NCBI RefSeq assembly: GCF_000819785.1
Contig: NZ_CDBK01000042.1
Span: 1 to 64,000 of the forward strand
Direction of reading: 5' to 3'
Source: Aeromonas caviae
GTDB taxonomy: Bacteria > Pseudomonadota > Gammaproteobacteria > Enterobacterales > Aeromonadaceae
DNA length: 64,000 nucleotides
A model generated the notes under the pieces. It was not told the DNA's origin. It saw nothing but the letters and a program-made list of their open reading frames with translations, and searched no databases. A program made the position numbers and the translations under genes. Positions 43,709 to 52,565 of this stretch are shown here, piece by piece. Within the stretch, counting starts at the first letter, position 1. Each line of letters begins with the position of its first letter.

Positions 43709-45205
43709 ATGAGTTACAGGATCGACAACTTCATCGACGGCGAGACGACCGAGAGTCGCAGCGAGCGTTTCGGTGCCATCTTCAATCCGGCCACTGGCCA
43801 GCAGCAAGGCTCCGTCGTTCTCAGCACGGCCGATGAGTGTGCCGAGGCGATTGCCTGCGCCGAGCGCGCCTTTGGGGAGTGGTCCCAGACCCCGCCGCTG
43901 GTGCGGGCCCGGGTGCTGTTCCGCTTCAAGGAGCTGATGGAGCAGCACAGGGACGAGCTGGCCCAGCTCATCAGCCGTGAGCACGGCAAGGTCTTCTCCG
44001 ACGCCCAGGGGGAGCTGACCCGGGGGCTGGAGGTGGTGGAGTTTGCTTGCGGCATTCCCCACCTGCTCAAGGGGGAGCACTCCCTCAACGTGGGCCGCGG
44101 GGTGGACAGTCACTCCATGATGCAGCCGGTGGGGGTATGCGCCGGCATCACCCCGTTCAACTTCCCGGCCATGGTGCCGCTCTGGATGTTCCCGGTGGCT
44201 CTGGCCTGCGGCAACACCTTCATTCTCAAGCCCTCGGAGAAGGATCCGTCCCTCTCCCTGCGCATGGCCGAACTGCTCAAGCAGGCGGGCCTGCCGGACG
44301 GGGTGCTCAACGTGGTCAACGGCGACAAGGAGGTGGTGGACGTGCTGCTGACCGACCCGAGGGTCGGTGCCGTGTCGTTTGTCGGCTCCACCCCCATCGC
44401 CCAGTACATCTATGCCACCGCCTCGGCCCACGGCAAGCGAGTGCAGGCCCTGGGCGGCGCCAAGAACCACATGGTGGTCATGCCGGATGCCAATCTGGAT
44501 CAGGCGGTTTCCGCCCTGATGGGGGCCGCCTATGGCGCGGCGGGCGAGCGTTGCATGGCGATCTCGGTGGCTGTGGTGGTGGGTGACGAGACCGCCGATG
44601 CCCTGGTGGCGAAGCTCTCGCCCCTGGTGGCGGCCCTGCGGGTCGGCCCCGGCCTCGGTCAGAGTCCGGAGAACGAGATGGGGCCCCTCATCAGCCGGGA
44701 ACACCTGGCCAAGGTGCGCGGCTACGTGGATCAGGGGGTGGCCGAGGGGGCCGAGCTGGTGGTGGATGGTCGCGGTGTCAGCCATGGGGAAGGCTACTTT
44801 ATCGGAGGCAGCCTGTTCGATCGGGTCGGCCCCGAGATGCGCATCTACCGGGAGGAGATCTTCGGCCCCGTGCTCGCCATCGTGCGGGCGCCGGACTACG
44901 AGACGGCGCTCAAGCTCATCAACGAACACGAGTACGGCAACGGCACCGCCATCTTCACCGGTGACGGCGATACCGCAAGGGACTTCACCACGCGGGTTCA
45001 GGTCGGTATGGTAGGGGTGAACGTACCCATTCCGGTGCCCATGGCGTTTCACAGCTTCGGTGGCTGGAAGCGGTCCATCTTCGGGCCGCTCAACATGCAC
45101 GGGCCGGACGGGGTGCGTTTCTACACCCGGATGAAGACGGTGACCGCCCGCTGGCCCCAGAGCCTGCGCGCCGGCGCCGAGTTCTCCATGCCGACCATGA
45201 AGTGA
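43709..45205 (+). CDS. mmsA: CoA-acylating (methyl)malonate-semialdehyde dehydrogenase
   Basis: 498-aa aldehyde dehydrogenase of the MmsA/IolA group, which makes acetyl-CoA or propionyl-CoA from malonate or methylmalonate semialdehyde. The catalytic cysteine is Cys282 in [11 protein letters not shown]. The group marker [20 protein letters not shown] is present. The ATG at 43709 follows GGAGGA; upstream open codons are discarded. Immediately downstream of an omega-APT gene, it would complete beta-alanine breakdown to acetyl-CoA (BauC-like role). A hairpin with a 9-bp GC stem (about 45241-45270) lies after the gene. The usual valine-degradation partners are absent here, so the malonate-semialdehyde role is favoured. 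Confidence 0.9.
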   Translation: MSYRIDNFIDGETTESRSERFGAIFNPATGQQQGSVVLSTADECAEAIACAERAFGEWSQTPPLVRARVLFRFKELMEQHRDELAQLISREHGKVFSDAQGELTRGLEVVEFACGIPHLLKGEHSLNVGRGVDSHSMMQPVGVCAGITPFNFPAMVPLWMFPVALACGNTFILKPSEKDPSLSLRMAELLKQAGLPDGVLNVVNGDKEVVDVLLTDPRVGAVSFVGSTPIAQYIYATASAHGKRVQALGGAKNHMVVMPDANLDQAVSALMGAAYGAAGERCMAISVAVVVGDETADALVAKLSPLVAALRVGPGLGQSPENEMGPLISREHLAKVRGYVDQGVAEGAELVVDGRGVSHGEGYFIGGSLFDRVGPEMRIYREEIFGPVLAIVRAPDYETALKLINEHEYGNGTAIFTGDGDTARDFTTRVQVGMVGVNVPIPVPMAFHSFGGWKRSIFGPLNMHGPDGVRFYTRMKTVTARWPQSLRAGAEFSMPTMK

Positions 45206-45288
45206 GCCACCGGCTCGCTGCCATGGCTTTAATCTCTTGCCCCCGCAGGCCGCCGGTCTGCGGGGGCGCTTCTGTCAAGGAGTAACAG

Positions 45289-46017
45289 ATGCGACTGGGT
45301 ATTCTCGATTGTGACCGGCTGGACCCCGATTTGGTGGGGGATTTTGGTCCCGTTTACTCCGAGATGTTTATCAAGGGTTTCCGGGCGTTGGCCCCCGAGC
45401 TGGAATTTCGGGTCTGGTCCGCCCTCGACGGCGATCTGCCCCCTGATCTGACCGAATGCGATGCCTGGCTTATCACCGGCTCGCGTCACGATGCCTACAG
45501 TGACATCCCCTGGATCCTGGCGCTGCGCGACTGGATCCGCCGGGCCCACGATGCCAACGTCAAGCTGGCCGGGGTCTGCTTCGGCCATCAGGTGATCGCC
45601 CAGGCGCTGGGAGGGGAGGTGATGAAGTCCACCAAGGGGTGGGGGCTGGGGGTGTCGGTCCATGCCATGCAGACGACAAAACCCTGGATGGCGCCGGGGC
45701 TGGACACCATCCGCATCCTGGCAAGCCACCAGGATCAGGTGGAGCAGCTTCCGCCGGGGGCGACCCTGCTCGCGGGCAACGACTTCTGCCCCAACTTCAT
45801 GTTCCTGCAGGGGGATCACATCGTCGCCATCCAGGGGCACCCGGAATTCTCGGTGGCGTACAACCGGGCCCTGATCGAGCGGCGACGGGACAGGCTGCCC
45901 GATGCACATTACCAGAGCAGTCTCTCTTCCCTGGAAGGGGAGGTGGATTCCGCCACCATGATGCAGTGGCTGCTGCAGTTCCTCGGCATCCTGCCGATCG
46001 GGGCCGACGCGCGCTGA
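45289..46017 (+). CDS. Class I glutamine amidotransferase-like protein
   Basis: 242-aa protein with a triad-type GATase1 domain. Cys97 in GVCFGHQ is the nucleophile, and His184 with Glu186 in GHPEF complete the triad. The segment SRHDAYSDIPWI near residue 64 and LASHQDQVEQLPPGA near residue 144 place it with the YfeJ/GMP-synthase-glutaminase-like group. AAGGAG lies seven bases before the ATG. It is carried at the end of the beta-alanine/aminoaldehyde cluster. A role in hydrolysing a gamma-glutamyl intermediate, like PuuD, is possible but unproven. Confidence 0.83.
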   Translation: MRLGILDCDRLDPDLVGDFGPVYSEMFIKGFRALAPELEFRVWSALDGDLPPDLTECDAWLITGSRHDAYSDIPWILALRDWIRRAHDANVKLAGVCFGHQVIAQALGGEVMKSTKGWGLGVSVHAMQTTKPWMAPGLDTIRILASHQDQVEQLPPGATLLAGNDFCPNFMFLQGDHIVAIQGHPEFSVAYNRALIERRRDRLPDAHYQSSLSSLEGEVDSATMMQWLLQFLGILPIGADAR

Positions 46018-46170
46018 ACCCCGTTTGTCATATCCACCGCGCTGATGCTAGATTTTGTAGCAAAATGAAGGATCAAGCGGCGATATGCCCAGTCCGGATG
46101 ATACACTGGCCGCCATTTTTGGCGGCCTAGTCCATCGACGAGCGCCGCGTCAGTCTGTGAGGGGGCAACC

Positions 46171-47142
46171 TTGAAACTACAGCAGTTGAAGTATCTGATC
46201 GCGGTGCGGGACCACAATCTCAACGTCTCCGTTGCCTCCGATGCGCTCTATACCAGCCAGCCTGGGGTGAGCAAGCAGATCGGCTTGCTGGAGAGCGAGC
46301 TGGGGGTGCGCATCTTCGAGCGCCGCGGCAAGCACCTGCACCGGATCACCCCGGTGGGGGAGGAGATCATCAAGTGTGCCGAGGCCATGCTCAATATCGA
46401 GAGCAAGATCAAGGCCATCTCCCGGGAATACCTGGATCCGACCGTGGGCACCCTCAACATCCACACCACCCACACCATCGCCCGCTACCTGCTGCCGAAA
46501 AGCGTCACCTACTTCACCAAAAAGTACCCCAAGATCTCGTTCCACCTGCATCCTGTGATGTCCGCCACCAAGGAGCAGATCAGCAAGGGATACTCGGATT
46601 TTTCCATCGTGGCCCACGAGATAGGCTTCGACAAGGAGCTGATCGCGCTGCCTGCCTACCTCTGGACCCTCTCCCTGGTGGTGCCCCAGGAGCACCCCCT
46701 GGCCAAGGTGAAGAAGCCGACCCTGGAGCAGCTCTGCCAGTATCCCATCCTGAGCTACGAGAGCGGCGCCACCGGGCGTCAGGTGCAGGACAAGGTGTTC
46801 CAGGCGGCTGGCCTCACCCCCAACTACTACATGACGGTGATGGATGCCGGCGTCATCAAGCGCTACGTTGAGCTGGGCTTTGGCATCGGCATCATCTCCT
46901 CCCTGGTTGCCAACGATAGCGATGCCCCCGGCCTCGTGGCCATCAATCTGGAGCACCTGTTCGAGCCCTGCCCGGCCCAGATCTGCTTCAGCAAGAGCAT
47001 CCTCTTGCAGAACTACATGTATGACTTCATCAGCTCCTTCTCCCCCCATCTCACCAAGGAGATGATCCAGAACGTGATGCAGCAGCCGACCCAGGCGCGC
47101 ATCGACGAGCTGTTGTCAGGGGTGGAGCTGCCCGTCTACTGA
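46171..47142 (+). CDS. cysB: CysB-family LysR-type regulator
   Basis: 323-aa LysR-type regulator resembling CysB throughout (E. coli CysB 324 aa). The N terminus MKLQQLKYLIAVRDHNLNVS and LYTSQPGVSKQIGLLESELG give the helix-turn-helix. The effector site has TTHTIARYLLP near residue 100 and SGATGRQVQDK near residue 200, and the C terminus is the CysB-type SFSPHLTKEMI. The start codon is TTG, following GAGGGGG. CysB activates cysteine biosynthesis in response to N-acetylserine. The protein is more diverged than a plain CysB orthologue, so it could be a paralogue; a check of whether another cysB exists in the genome would settle this. Confidence 0.8.
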   Translation: MKLQQLKYLIAVRDHNLNVSVASDALYTSQPGVSKQIGLLESELGVRIFERRGKHLHRITPVGEEIIKCAEAMLNIESKIKAISREYLDPTVGTLNIHTTHTIARYLLPKSVTYFTKKYPKISFHLHPVMSATKEQISKGYSDFSIVAHEIGFDKELIALPAYLWTLSLVVPQEHPLAKVKKPTLEQLCQYPILSYESGATGRQVQDKVFQAAGLTPNYYMTVMDAGVIKRYVELGFGIGIISSLVANDSDAPGLVAINLEHLFEPCPAQICFSKSILLQNYMYDFISSFSPHLTKEMIQNVMQQPTQARIDELLSGVELPVY

Positions 47143-47202
47143 TCCCGCTTCCGTTTCTGTGCCGGCACCCCGGGGGGCCGGCCTCCTCCCGCCGAGGTTT
47201 CC

Positions 47203-48042
47203 ATGTCCCGCATCCTGCTGCTCGCCAATCTCAACTGTGATCATGTGCTCTCCCTGGCCGAACCCCTGGTGGCGGGGGCGCGGCTGCAATACGTGGATCA
47301 GGGGCGCAGGCTCGGCGGCGGCGCCGCCAATACCGGCATCGGATTGGTGTGGGCGGGGCACGAGGTGATCATTGCCTCCCGGGTCGGGCTGGACGACACC
47401 GGTGACTGGCTGCTGGAGCAGGCGGCCTCATACGGCCTGGATTGCAGCCATGTGGAACGCTTTGGCGGCGAAACCGGCGAGCTGCTGGTGCTGGTGGACG
47501 CCACCGGTGAACGCACCATCCTCAGGCGCCCACGTCGTCCGGATCTGCCGGGGGATCTGCCGACCGAAGGGGTGGACTGCCTCTATGTGAACTATCCGGG
47601 CACCGCCATCGTGGGCTACATGCGCCAGATGCTCGCCAAGAGTTTCGTGGTGGCCCAGTATCCCAAGGGGGGGCAGGCCCGCCGCCCCTGCCACGTGCTG
47701 GTGGCCTCCCGCTCCGATCTCGGCGAGGTGAGCGACCCCTGGCAGCATGCCCGCCAGCTCGCGGGGGATCAGCTCGAATGGCTGGTGCTGACCGAGGGCA
47801 AGGCGGGAGCCGTGGCCATTCACGGGGAGGAGCAGGTCAGGGTGGCGGCGCGACCGGTCTCCGTGGTGGATACCACGGGGGCGGGGGATGCCTTCGCGGG
47901 CGGCCTCATCCACGGTCTTGCGCGGGGCATGGCCATGGCCGATGCGTTGCAGTGCGCCGTGGACTGGGGCGCCTTCGCGGTGGCCTCCGAGAGCTCCATC
48001 CCCTCCCAGGCGCTGCGCAACTGGCTGAAACAGCCCCACTGA
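47203..48042 (+). CDS. PfkB-family sugar kinase
   Basis: 279-aa cytoplasmic kinase of the ribokinase/PfkB family. The N-terminal signature is RLGGGAANTGIGLVWAGHEV (residues 35-54), and the C-terminal ATP/substrate signature is DTTGAGDAFAGGLIHGL (about 225-241) with the catalytic aspartate of DTTGAGD. The protein is short for the family (about 300 aa) because the lid region is reduced. Substrate is not identified. GAGG precedes the ATG. It is 60 bases after the CysB-like gene, and is probably co-transcribed with it. A weak hairpin follows. Confidence 0.84.
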   Translation: MSRILLLANLNCDHVLSLAEPLVAGARLQYVDQGRRLGGGAANTGIGLVWAGHEVIIASRVGLDDTGDWLLEQAASYGLDCSHVERFGGETGELLVLVDATGERTILRRPRRPDLPGDLPTEGVDCLYVNYPGTAIVGYMRQMLAKSFVVAQYPKGGQARRPCHVLVASRSDLGEVSDPWQHARQLAGDQLEWLVLTEGKAGAVAIHGEEQVRVAARPVSVVDTTGAGDAFAGGLIHGLARGMAMADALQCAVDWGAFAVASESSIPSQALRNWLKQPH

Positions 48043-48148
48043 ACTCGCCGGACAACGGCTCCGGCGATGGCAGAGGAGGTGGGGGTTTGTCGACGGAAAC
48101 CGCCAAAACCCCTCGCTGAGGCGGCAAGTTTGCGATCAATCAAAGAAA

Positions 48149-48178
48149 GTGTCGATTTATGTACATCTTCGTCGACAC
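48149..48178. promoter_or_regulatory. Nested inverted repeat upstream of nsrR
   Basis: GTGTCGA (48149-48155) and TCGACAC (48172-48178) form a perfect 7-bp dyad. Its centre contains the palindrome ATGTACAT (48159-48166) and the string AAGATGTACAT on the minus strand, which resembles one half of an NsrR site. It lies 140 bases before nsrR. It may be an operator for autoregulation; the match to NsrR is partial. Confidence 0.35.
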
Positions 48179-48317
48179 CCGCCCGGGCTGCTCTTACCCT
48201 TGTGACTTCACGACTCGGTCGAAGAAGCCCATCCCGTGCGCACGCATGTGCAGACCCCCTCTTTGGCCACCGGCTGTCGTCCTGATTTCTGGCTTGTAGT
48301 AAGAGGCAAGTGCGACC

Positions 48318-48770
48318 ATGCAACTGACACGATTTACCGACTACGCCCTGCGTACCCTGACCTTCCTGGCCATCCAGCCCGGTGATCGCCTGTCGACCAT
48401 CACGGAAGTGGCCGACACCTTCGCCATCTCCCGCAATCACGTGGTCAAGATAGTGCATCAGCTCGGCATCAAAGGTTACATCGAGACGGTGCGTGGCAAG
48501 CATGGGGGCATCCGCCTCGGCCGTGCCGCCGTCTCCATCAACCTGCGCGATGTGGTGATGGACATGGAGCACGTGCTCTGCCCGGTGGACTGCAAGCGCG
48601 AAAACTGCCGTCTCTCCGGGGGCTGCCGCATCCAGGGCATTCTGCGCCGCGCCATGCACGCCTTCCTCGAGGTACTGGGGGAGTACACTTTGGCGGATGC
48701 GGTGCGGGATCCCACTCGTCTGTGCCACCTTCTCGGCATAGAGCAGGATAATATTCTGACCATGGCATGA
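48318..48770 (+). CDS. nsrR: Nitric-oxide-sensing Rrf2 repressor NsrR
   Basis: 150-aa Rrf2-family regulator. It matches E. coli NsrR: N-terminal MQLTRFTDYALRTLTFLAIQ, SRNHVVKIVHQLG and VRGKHGGIRLG. The iron-sulfur ligands Cys92, Cys97 and Cys103 keep the NsrR spacing C-x4-C-x5-C (CKRENCRLSGGC), with an extra Cys88. NsrR represses NO-detoxification genes and is inactivated when NO attacks its [Fe-S] cluster. It converges on napF and shares a strong terminator with it. None of the usual targets (hmp, norV) is in the window. Confidence 0.93.
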   Translation: MQLTRFTDYALRTLTFLAIQPGDRLSTITEVADTFAISRNHVVKIVHQLGIKGYIETVRGKHGGIRLGRAAVSINLRDVVMDMEHVLCPVDCKRENCRLSGGCRIQGILRRAMHAFLEVLGEYTLADAVRDPTRLCHLLGIEQDNILTMA

Positions 48771-48780
48771 TGCCACGGTG

Positions 48781-48814
48781 AATGACAGAGGGGCCTGCGG
48801 GCCCCTCTGTCATT
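48781..48814. terminator. Bidirectional terminator between nsrR and napF
   Basis: A perfect 14-bp stem (AATGACAGAGGGGC / GCCCCTCTGTCATT) with a six-base loop. Confidence 0.92.
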
Positions 48815-48822
48815 GCCAGCGG

Positions 48823-49335
48823 TCAGAGCTGGGGCACAAGGGTGATGGCACCGTGCAGACAGGCGAGGCCACAGGCGCCGCAGCCATCGCAGGCGGCCAT
48901 GTTGACGGTCACTCCCTCGCTGCCGACCTTGATCGCCTGCTGGGGGCAGGCATCTTCACACAGCAGGCAGTAGTAGCCCTGACGGGCCTGGCAGCTCGCC
49001 TCTATCCTGACCCGGGTCTGCACCTGGCGGCCGAGGCAGAGATCCAGTGCGCCCGTGGGGCAGGCTCTGGCGCAGATGCCGCAATAGCTGCACTGGCCAC
49101 AGGCGAGATCCAGCACTGGGGTACCGGCGATGGGGCTGCCGTCATATTCGGGGCGATCGGCGGGCTTGATGAGGCCGTTGGGACACGCCTTGAAGCAGTC
49201 GCCACAACGGGTGCAGAGGGTGAGGAACTGGGACTCGTCGATGGCCCAGGGCGGGCGTGCCTCATGGCAGACCACCTCGGGTCTGCGGGGGCTCCCCCAT
49301 GCGTGTGCCAGCCAGCGACAGAAAAAATGCGTCAT
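48823..49335 (-). CDS. napF: Ferredoxin-type protein NapF
   Basis: 170-aa cytoplasmic ferredoxin-like protein with several four-cysteine clusters: C-x2-C-x2-C-x3-C at Cys41/44/47/51, a second at Cys82/85/88/92, and another at Cys149/152/155/159, with extra cysteines near 123-130. This matches NapF of periplasmic nitrate reductase systems, thought to assist assembly of the NapA molybdoenzyme. The other nap genes are not next to it; the gene stands alone, with nsrR on the other side of the terminator. An inverted repeat overlaps its ribosome-binding site. Confidence 0.88.
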   Translation of the reverse strand: MTHFFCRWLAHAWGSPRRPEVVCHEARPPWAIDESQFLTLCTRCGDCFKACPNGLIKPADRPEYDGSPIAGTPVLDLACGQCSYCGICARACPTGALDLCLGRQVQTRVRIEASCQARQGYYCLLCEDACPQQAIKVGSEGVTVNMAACDGCGACGLACLHGAITLVPQL

Positions 49336-49339
49336 GCCT

Positions 49340-49360
49340 ACCCCTATACCTATTAGGGGT
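49340..49360 (-). promoter_or_regulatory. Inverted repeat overlapping the napF ribosome-binding site
   Basis: ACCCCTA-TACCTAT-TAGGGGT is a 7-bp dyad with a seven-base spacer lying 5-25 bases upstream of napF. Read on the minus strand, its downstream arm contains the AGGGG that acts as ribosome-binding site. It could form an RNA hairpin that hides the site, or be a protein operator. The arms resemble NarL/NarP heptamers (TACCCCT) but the spacing is not the standard 7-2-7. Confidence 0.4.
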
Positions 49361-49472
49361 TAATTTTATCCAGTTTTAGGCCGGCAAGCCAGAGAATAGC
49401 GGCGGGCAGGATCGCAAGCCGGGTTGCCCTTGTGTAAGCTAGGCGGGTCTTTTTGCGGGATTGAATGAACTC

Positions 49473-49688
49473 ATGTGGCTATTTCTGTGGCGTGCTTCTC
49501 TGCTCTATGTCTTCCCCCTGCTGATGTGGGCCTACTGCCATCTCAAGGGTATCGAGTTCAGTGAACTGGATACCGGGGTCAACAGCCACAAGTGGGTGGT
49601 GCTGGCGGCCTATCTGCTCTATGTGCTGATCTGGTTGCTGCTCAACCGCTATCTCGAACTCTTCCTGCGCCAGCGGGGGCGCCGATGA
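49473..49688 (+). CDS. Small membrane protein overlapping rmuC
   Basis: 71-aa protein with two hydrophobic helices: about residues 3-24 (FLWRASLLYVFPLLMWAYCH) and about 45-60 (VVLAAYLLYVLIWLLL), ending in a basic tail. It overlaps the rmuC start by four bases (ATGA), so it is translationally coupled to rmuC. The start is uncertain. A TTG at 49461 is also open, but the ATG at 49473 gives the more natural N terminus. No named family is recognised. Confidence 0.7.
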   Translation: MWLFLWRASLLYVFPLLMWAYCHLKGIEFSELDTGVNSHKWVVLAAYLLYVLIWLLLNRYLELFLRQRGRR

Positions 49689-51016
49689 CCCCGCTGCTGA
49701 CCTGGTGGCCTGCCATGCTGGTTGGTGGGCTGGCGCTGCTGTTCGGCTGGTGGTGGGGGCGACGCAGCGGCCGTGAAGAGGCGCTGCTGCTGGAGGAGCG
49801 TTATCAGGGGTTGCAGGACCGCTGGGACGCGCTGCAGGACGAGAAGATGCTGGCTCAGCAGAAGCTGGATCAGCAGCAGACCCTGCTGCTCAAGCTCACC
49901 GCCCGTCTCAAGGAAGCCGAGGCGACCCTGCGCAGCGAGCGCATCGCCAGCGCCGAGAAGCTGCAACTGCAACAAGAGGCTGAACAGCGCCTCAGCCAGC
50001 AGTTCGAGAACCTCGCCAATCGTATCTTTGAACAAAATGCTGGAAACTTCCGCGAACTGAATCAGAACAGCATGGATCTCCTGCTGACTCCACTCAAGGA
50101 GCAGCTCGAGGGCTTTCGCCGCCAGGTGGGAGAGACCCACGCCCAGGAGACGGCCCAGCGCCACAACCTCAAGTTCGAGCTGGAGCGCCTTGCCGAGCTC
50201 AACGCCCGCATGACCGAAGAGGCGGCGGCGCTGACCCGGGCCCTCAAGGGCGACAGCAAGCAGCAGGGCAACTGGGGGGAGGTGGTGCTGGCGCGGATCC
50301 TCTCCGAGTGCGGCCTGCGCGAGGGGCATGAGTACCACACCCAGGTCAACATCGAGGTGGACAAGGGCAAGCGCTACCAGCCCGACGTCATCGTCCACCT
50401 GCCCCAGGAAAAGGACATCATCATCGACGCCAAGGTGTCGCTGACCGCCTATGAGCGCTGGTACAACGCCGCTGACGATCTGGAGAAGGCGGTGGCGCTC
50501 AAGGAGCACGTCGCCTCGGTGCGCAACCATATCCGCGAGCTGGGCCGCAAGGATTACCAGCAGTTGCCCGGGGTGCGCACCCTGGACTATGTGCTGATGT
50601 TCGTGGCGGTGGAGCCTGCCTTCCTCGCTGCCCTGGAAGCGGACCCTTCTCTGGTGCGCTACGGGCTGGAACACAACATCCTGCTGGTGAGCCCCACCAA
50701 CCTGATGGTGGCGCTGCGCACCATAGAGAACCTGTGGCGCTACGAGCGGCAGAACCAGAACTCGCGCCAGATAGCGGAGCGGGCCGGCCGCCTCTACGAG
50801 AAGCTGCGGTTGTTCGTGGAGGAGATGCAGCAGATGGGGGGCAGCCTGCACAAGGCGCAGGAGAGCTACGACAAGGCGATGGGCCGGCTGGTCAACGGTC
50901 GTGGCAACCTGATCGCCCAGGCCGAGCGCTTTCGCGAGCTGGGGGTCGAGGTGACCAAGCCCTTGCCGGACGCGCTGGTGGACAGGGCGTTGGAGCGGGA
51001 GGAGTCGGCGGACTGA
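49685..51016 (+). CDS. rmuC: DNA recombination protein RmuC
   Basis: 443-aa protein of the RmuC family, associated with limiting DNA inversions and rearrangements. Residues 1-25 form a membrane anchor, residues 30-150 are a long coiled coil rich in Q/E/L, and the C-terminal half is a PD-(D/E)xK-like nuclease core: GNWGEVVLARILSECGL, QPDVIVHLPQ and IIIDAKVSLTAYERW with the Asp and Lys of the active site. E. coli RmuC is slightly longer (475 aa). The start overlaps the preceding small membrane gene by four bases. It ends at a terminator shared with trkH. Confidence 0.93.
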   Translation: MTPLLTWWPAMLVGGLALLFGWWWGRRSGREEALLLEERYQGLQDRWDALQDEKMLAQQKLDQQQTLLLKLTARLKEAEATLRSERIASAEKLQLQQEAEQRLSQQFENLANRIFEQNAGNFRELNQNSMDLLLTPLKEQLEGFRRQVGETHAQETAQRHNLKFELERLAELNARMTEEAAALTRALKGDSKQQGNWGEVVLARILSECGLREGHEYHTQVNIEVDKGKRYQPDVIVHLPQEKDIIIDAKVSLTAYERWYNAADDLEKAVALKEHVASVRNHIRELGRKDYQQLPGVRTLDYVLMFVAVEPAFLAALEADPSLVRYGLEHNILLVSPTNLMVALRTIENLWRYERQNQNSRQIAERAGRLYEKLRLFVEEMQQMGGSLHKAQESYDKAMGRLVNGRGNLIAQAERFRELGVEVTKPLPDALVDRALEREESAD

Positions 51017-51040
51017 GGGGAGTCGTCATTCGCCGGGACA

Positions 51041-51073
51041 ACGAAAAGGGCAGCCATTGGCTGCCCTTTTCGT
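51041..51073. terminator. Bidirectional terminator between rmuC and trkH
   Basis: A perfect 15-bp stem (ACGAAAAGGGCAGCC / GGCTGCCCTTTTCGT) with a three-base loop. Confidence 0.92.
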
Positions 51074-51098
51074 TTCATGCAACAGCCTGGACGGCTGC

Positions 51099-52541
51099 TT
51101 ATTGCTTCCAGAAGGAGGGGAAGAAGAGCACCGCCACCGTCAGGATCTCGAGGCGTCCCAGCAGCATGCCGAACGACAGTATCCACTTGGCCGCATCCGG
51201 CAGACTGGCGAAGTTGGTGCTGGGACCGATGACAGGCCCCATGCCCGGGCCCACGTTGGCCACGGCGGTGATGGAGCCCGAGATGGCGGTCAGGGGGTCC
51301 AGCCCGATGGCGGCGAGCAGGGCGGCGATCAGCAGGATGATGGCGAAGTAGACCAGCACGAAGGAGATCAGGGAGCGGATGATGGCGTCGTTGACCGGAC
51401 GGCCGTTGTACTTCTGGGGAAACACGGCGGAGGGGTGCATCAGCTGGCGCATCTGTTTCTTGAACAGGGCGAAGGCCACCTGGACCCGAAAGATCTTGAG
51501 CCCGCCCGAGGTGGAGCCGGAGCAGGCGCCGAGTGCCAGCAGGATGATGAAGATAATGGTGGTGAGCGGGCCCCAGGTGCCGAAGTCGCCGAGTCCGAAA
51601 CCCGTGGTGGTGAGCACGGAGACGATATTGAAGCTGCTGATGCGCAAGGCATCCATGAAGCCGTAGATGTCTCTCACCCAGAGATAGAAGGTGACGACCA
51701 GGGTCACCCAGACGATCAGCCAGAAGAAGCCCTGCACCTGGGCATCCTTGAACAGGCTGTTGTCACGGCGGGAGAGAGCCTGCACATAGAGCAGGAAGGG
51801 CAGGCCGCCGAGGAACATGAAGAGGGTGCCTATCCAGTGCGCCGCGTGGGAGAAGTGGGACATGGATTGATCGGAGGTGGAGTAGCCGCCGGTGCTCAGG
51901 GTCGTCATGGCGTGGTTGACCGCTTCGAACAGGTTCATGCCACTCACCCAGTAGGCGAGGAAGCAGAGCATGGAGAGTACCAGATAGACCAGCACTATGT
52001 TGTTGGCCACCGTTTTGGCGCGGGGGGCGCTCTTGTCGGACCAATCCGAGCTCTCGGTCTGGAACAGCTTCATGCCCCCGACGTTGAGGTAGGGCAGTAC
52101 CGCCACCGCCATCACGATGAAGCCGACTCCGCCCAGCCACTGCAGGATGGATCGCCACAGCAGGATGCTGTGGGCCATGCCGTCGAGCCCCGACAGCACG
52201 GTGGATCCCGTGGTGGTGACCCCCGACATGGTCTCGAAGTAGGCGTCGGCAAAGTCGATATGGGTGATGAAGACGAAGGGCAGGGCCCCGAAGACGCAGG
52301 CGACCACCCAGACCGAGGTGGTGAGCAGGAACATCTCCCGCACGCCGAGGTGAAACTCTGCCTTGCGACCGTAATGGAGGCAGAGCAGGGCGGCACCATG
52401 GGTGATCAAGACCGACTTGAGAAATTCGACGAAACCTTCCGAACCGGTCAGCAGGGCCAGCAGGGTGGGCAGCCACATGAAGAGCGCCAGCTTGGAGAGT
52501 ACCAGCCCGAGCGTGAAGACGATGGGATGCAGCTTGATCAT
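51099..52541 (-). CDS. trkH: Trk potassium uptake channel subunit TrkH
   Basis: 480-aa integral membrane subunit of the Trk potassium importer, with the four M1-P-M2 repeats of the superfamily. Pore segments include ETMSGVTTTGSTVL near residue 105, FNHAMTTLSTGGYS-like VNHAMTTLSTGGYSTSD, and the C-terminal SGSITAVANVGPG; each carries the selectivity glycine. E. coli TrkH is 483 aa. The start is the ATG at 52541. It follows trkA on the same strand across a terminator at 52566-52605. TrkA, encoded upstream, gates the channel in response to nucleotides. Confidence 0.95.
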   Translation of the reverse strand: MIKLHPIVFTLGLVLSKLALFMWLPTLLALLTGSEGFVEFLKSVLITHGAALLCLHYGRKAEFHLGVREMFLLTTSVWVVACVFGALPFVFITHIDFADAYFETMSGVTTTGSTVLSGLDGMAHSILLWRSILQWLGGVGFIVMAVAVLPYLNVGGMKLFQTESSDWSDKSAPRAKTVANNIVLVYLVLSMLCFLAYWVSGMNLFEAVNHAMTTLSTGGYSTSDQSMSHFSHAAHWIGTLFMFLGGLPFLLYVQALSRRDNSLFKDAQVQGFFWLIVWVTLVVTFYLWVRDIYGFMDALRISSFNIVSVLTTTGFGLGDFGTWGPLTTIIFIILLALGACSGSTSGGLKIFRVQVAFALFKKQMRQLMHPSAVFPQKYNGRPVNDAIIRSLISFVLVYFAIILLIAALLAAIGLDPLTAISGSITAVANVGPGMGPVIGPSTNFASLPDAAKWILSFGMLLGRLEILTVAVLFFPSFWKQ

Positions 52542-52565
52542 GCAAGATAACCTGGTCGTTGATTG

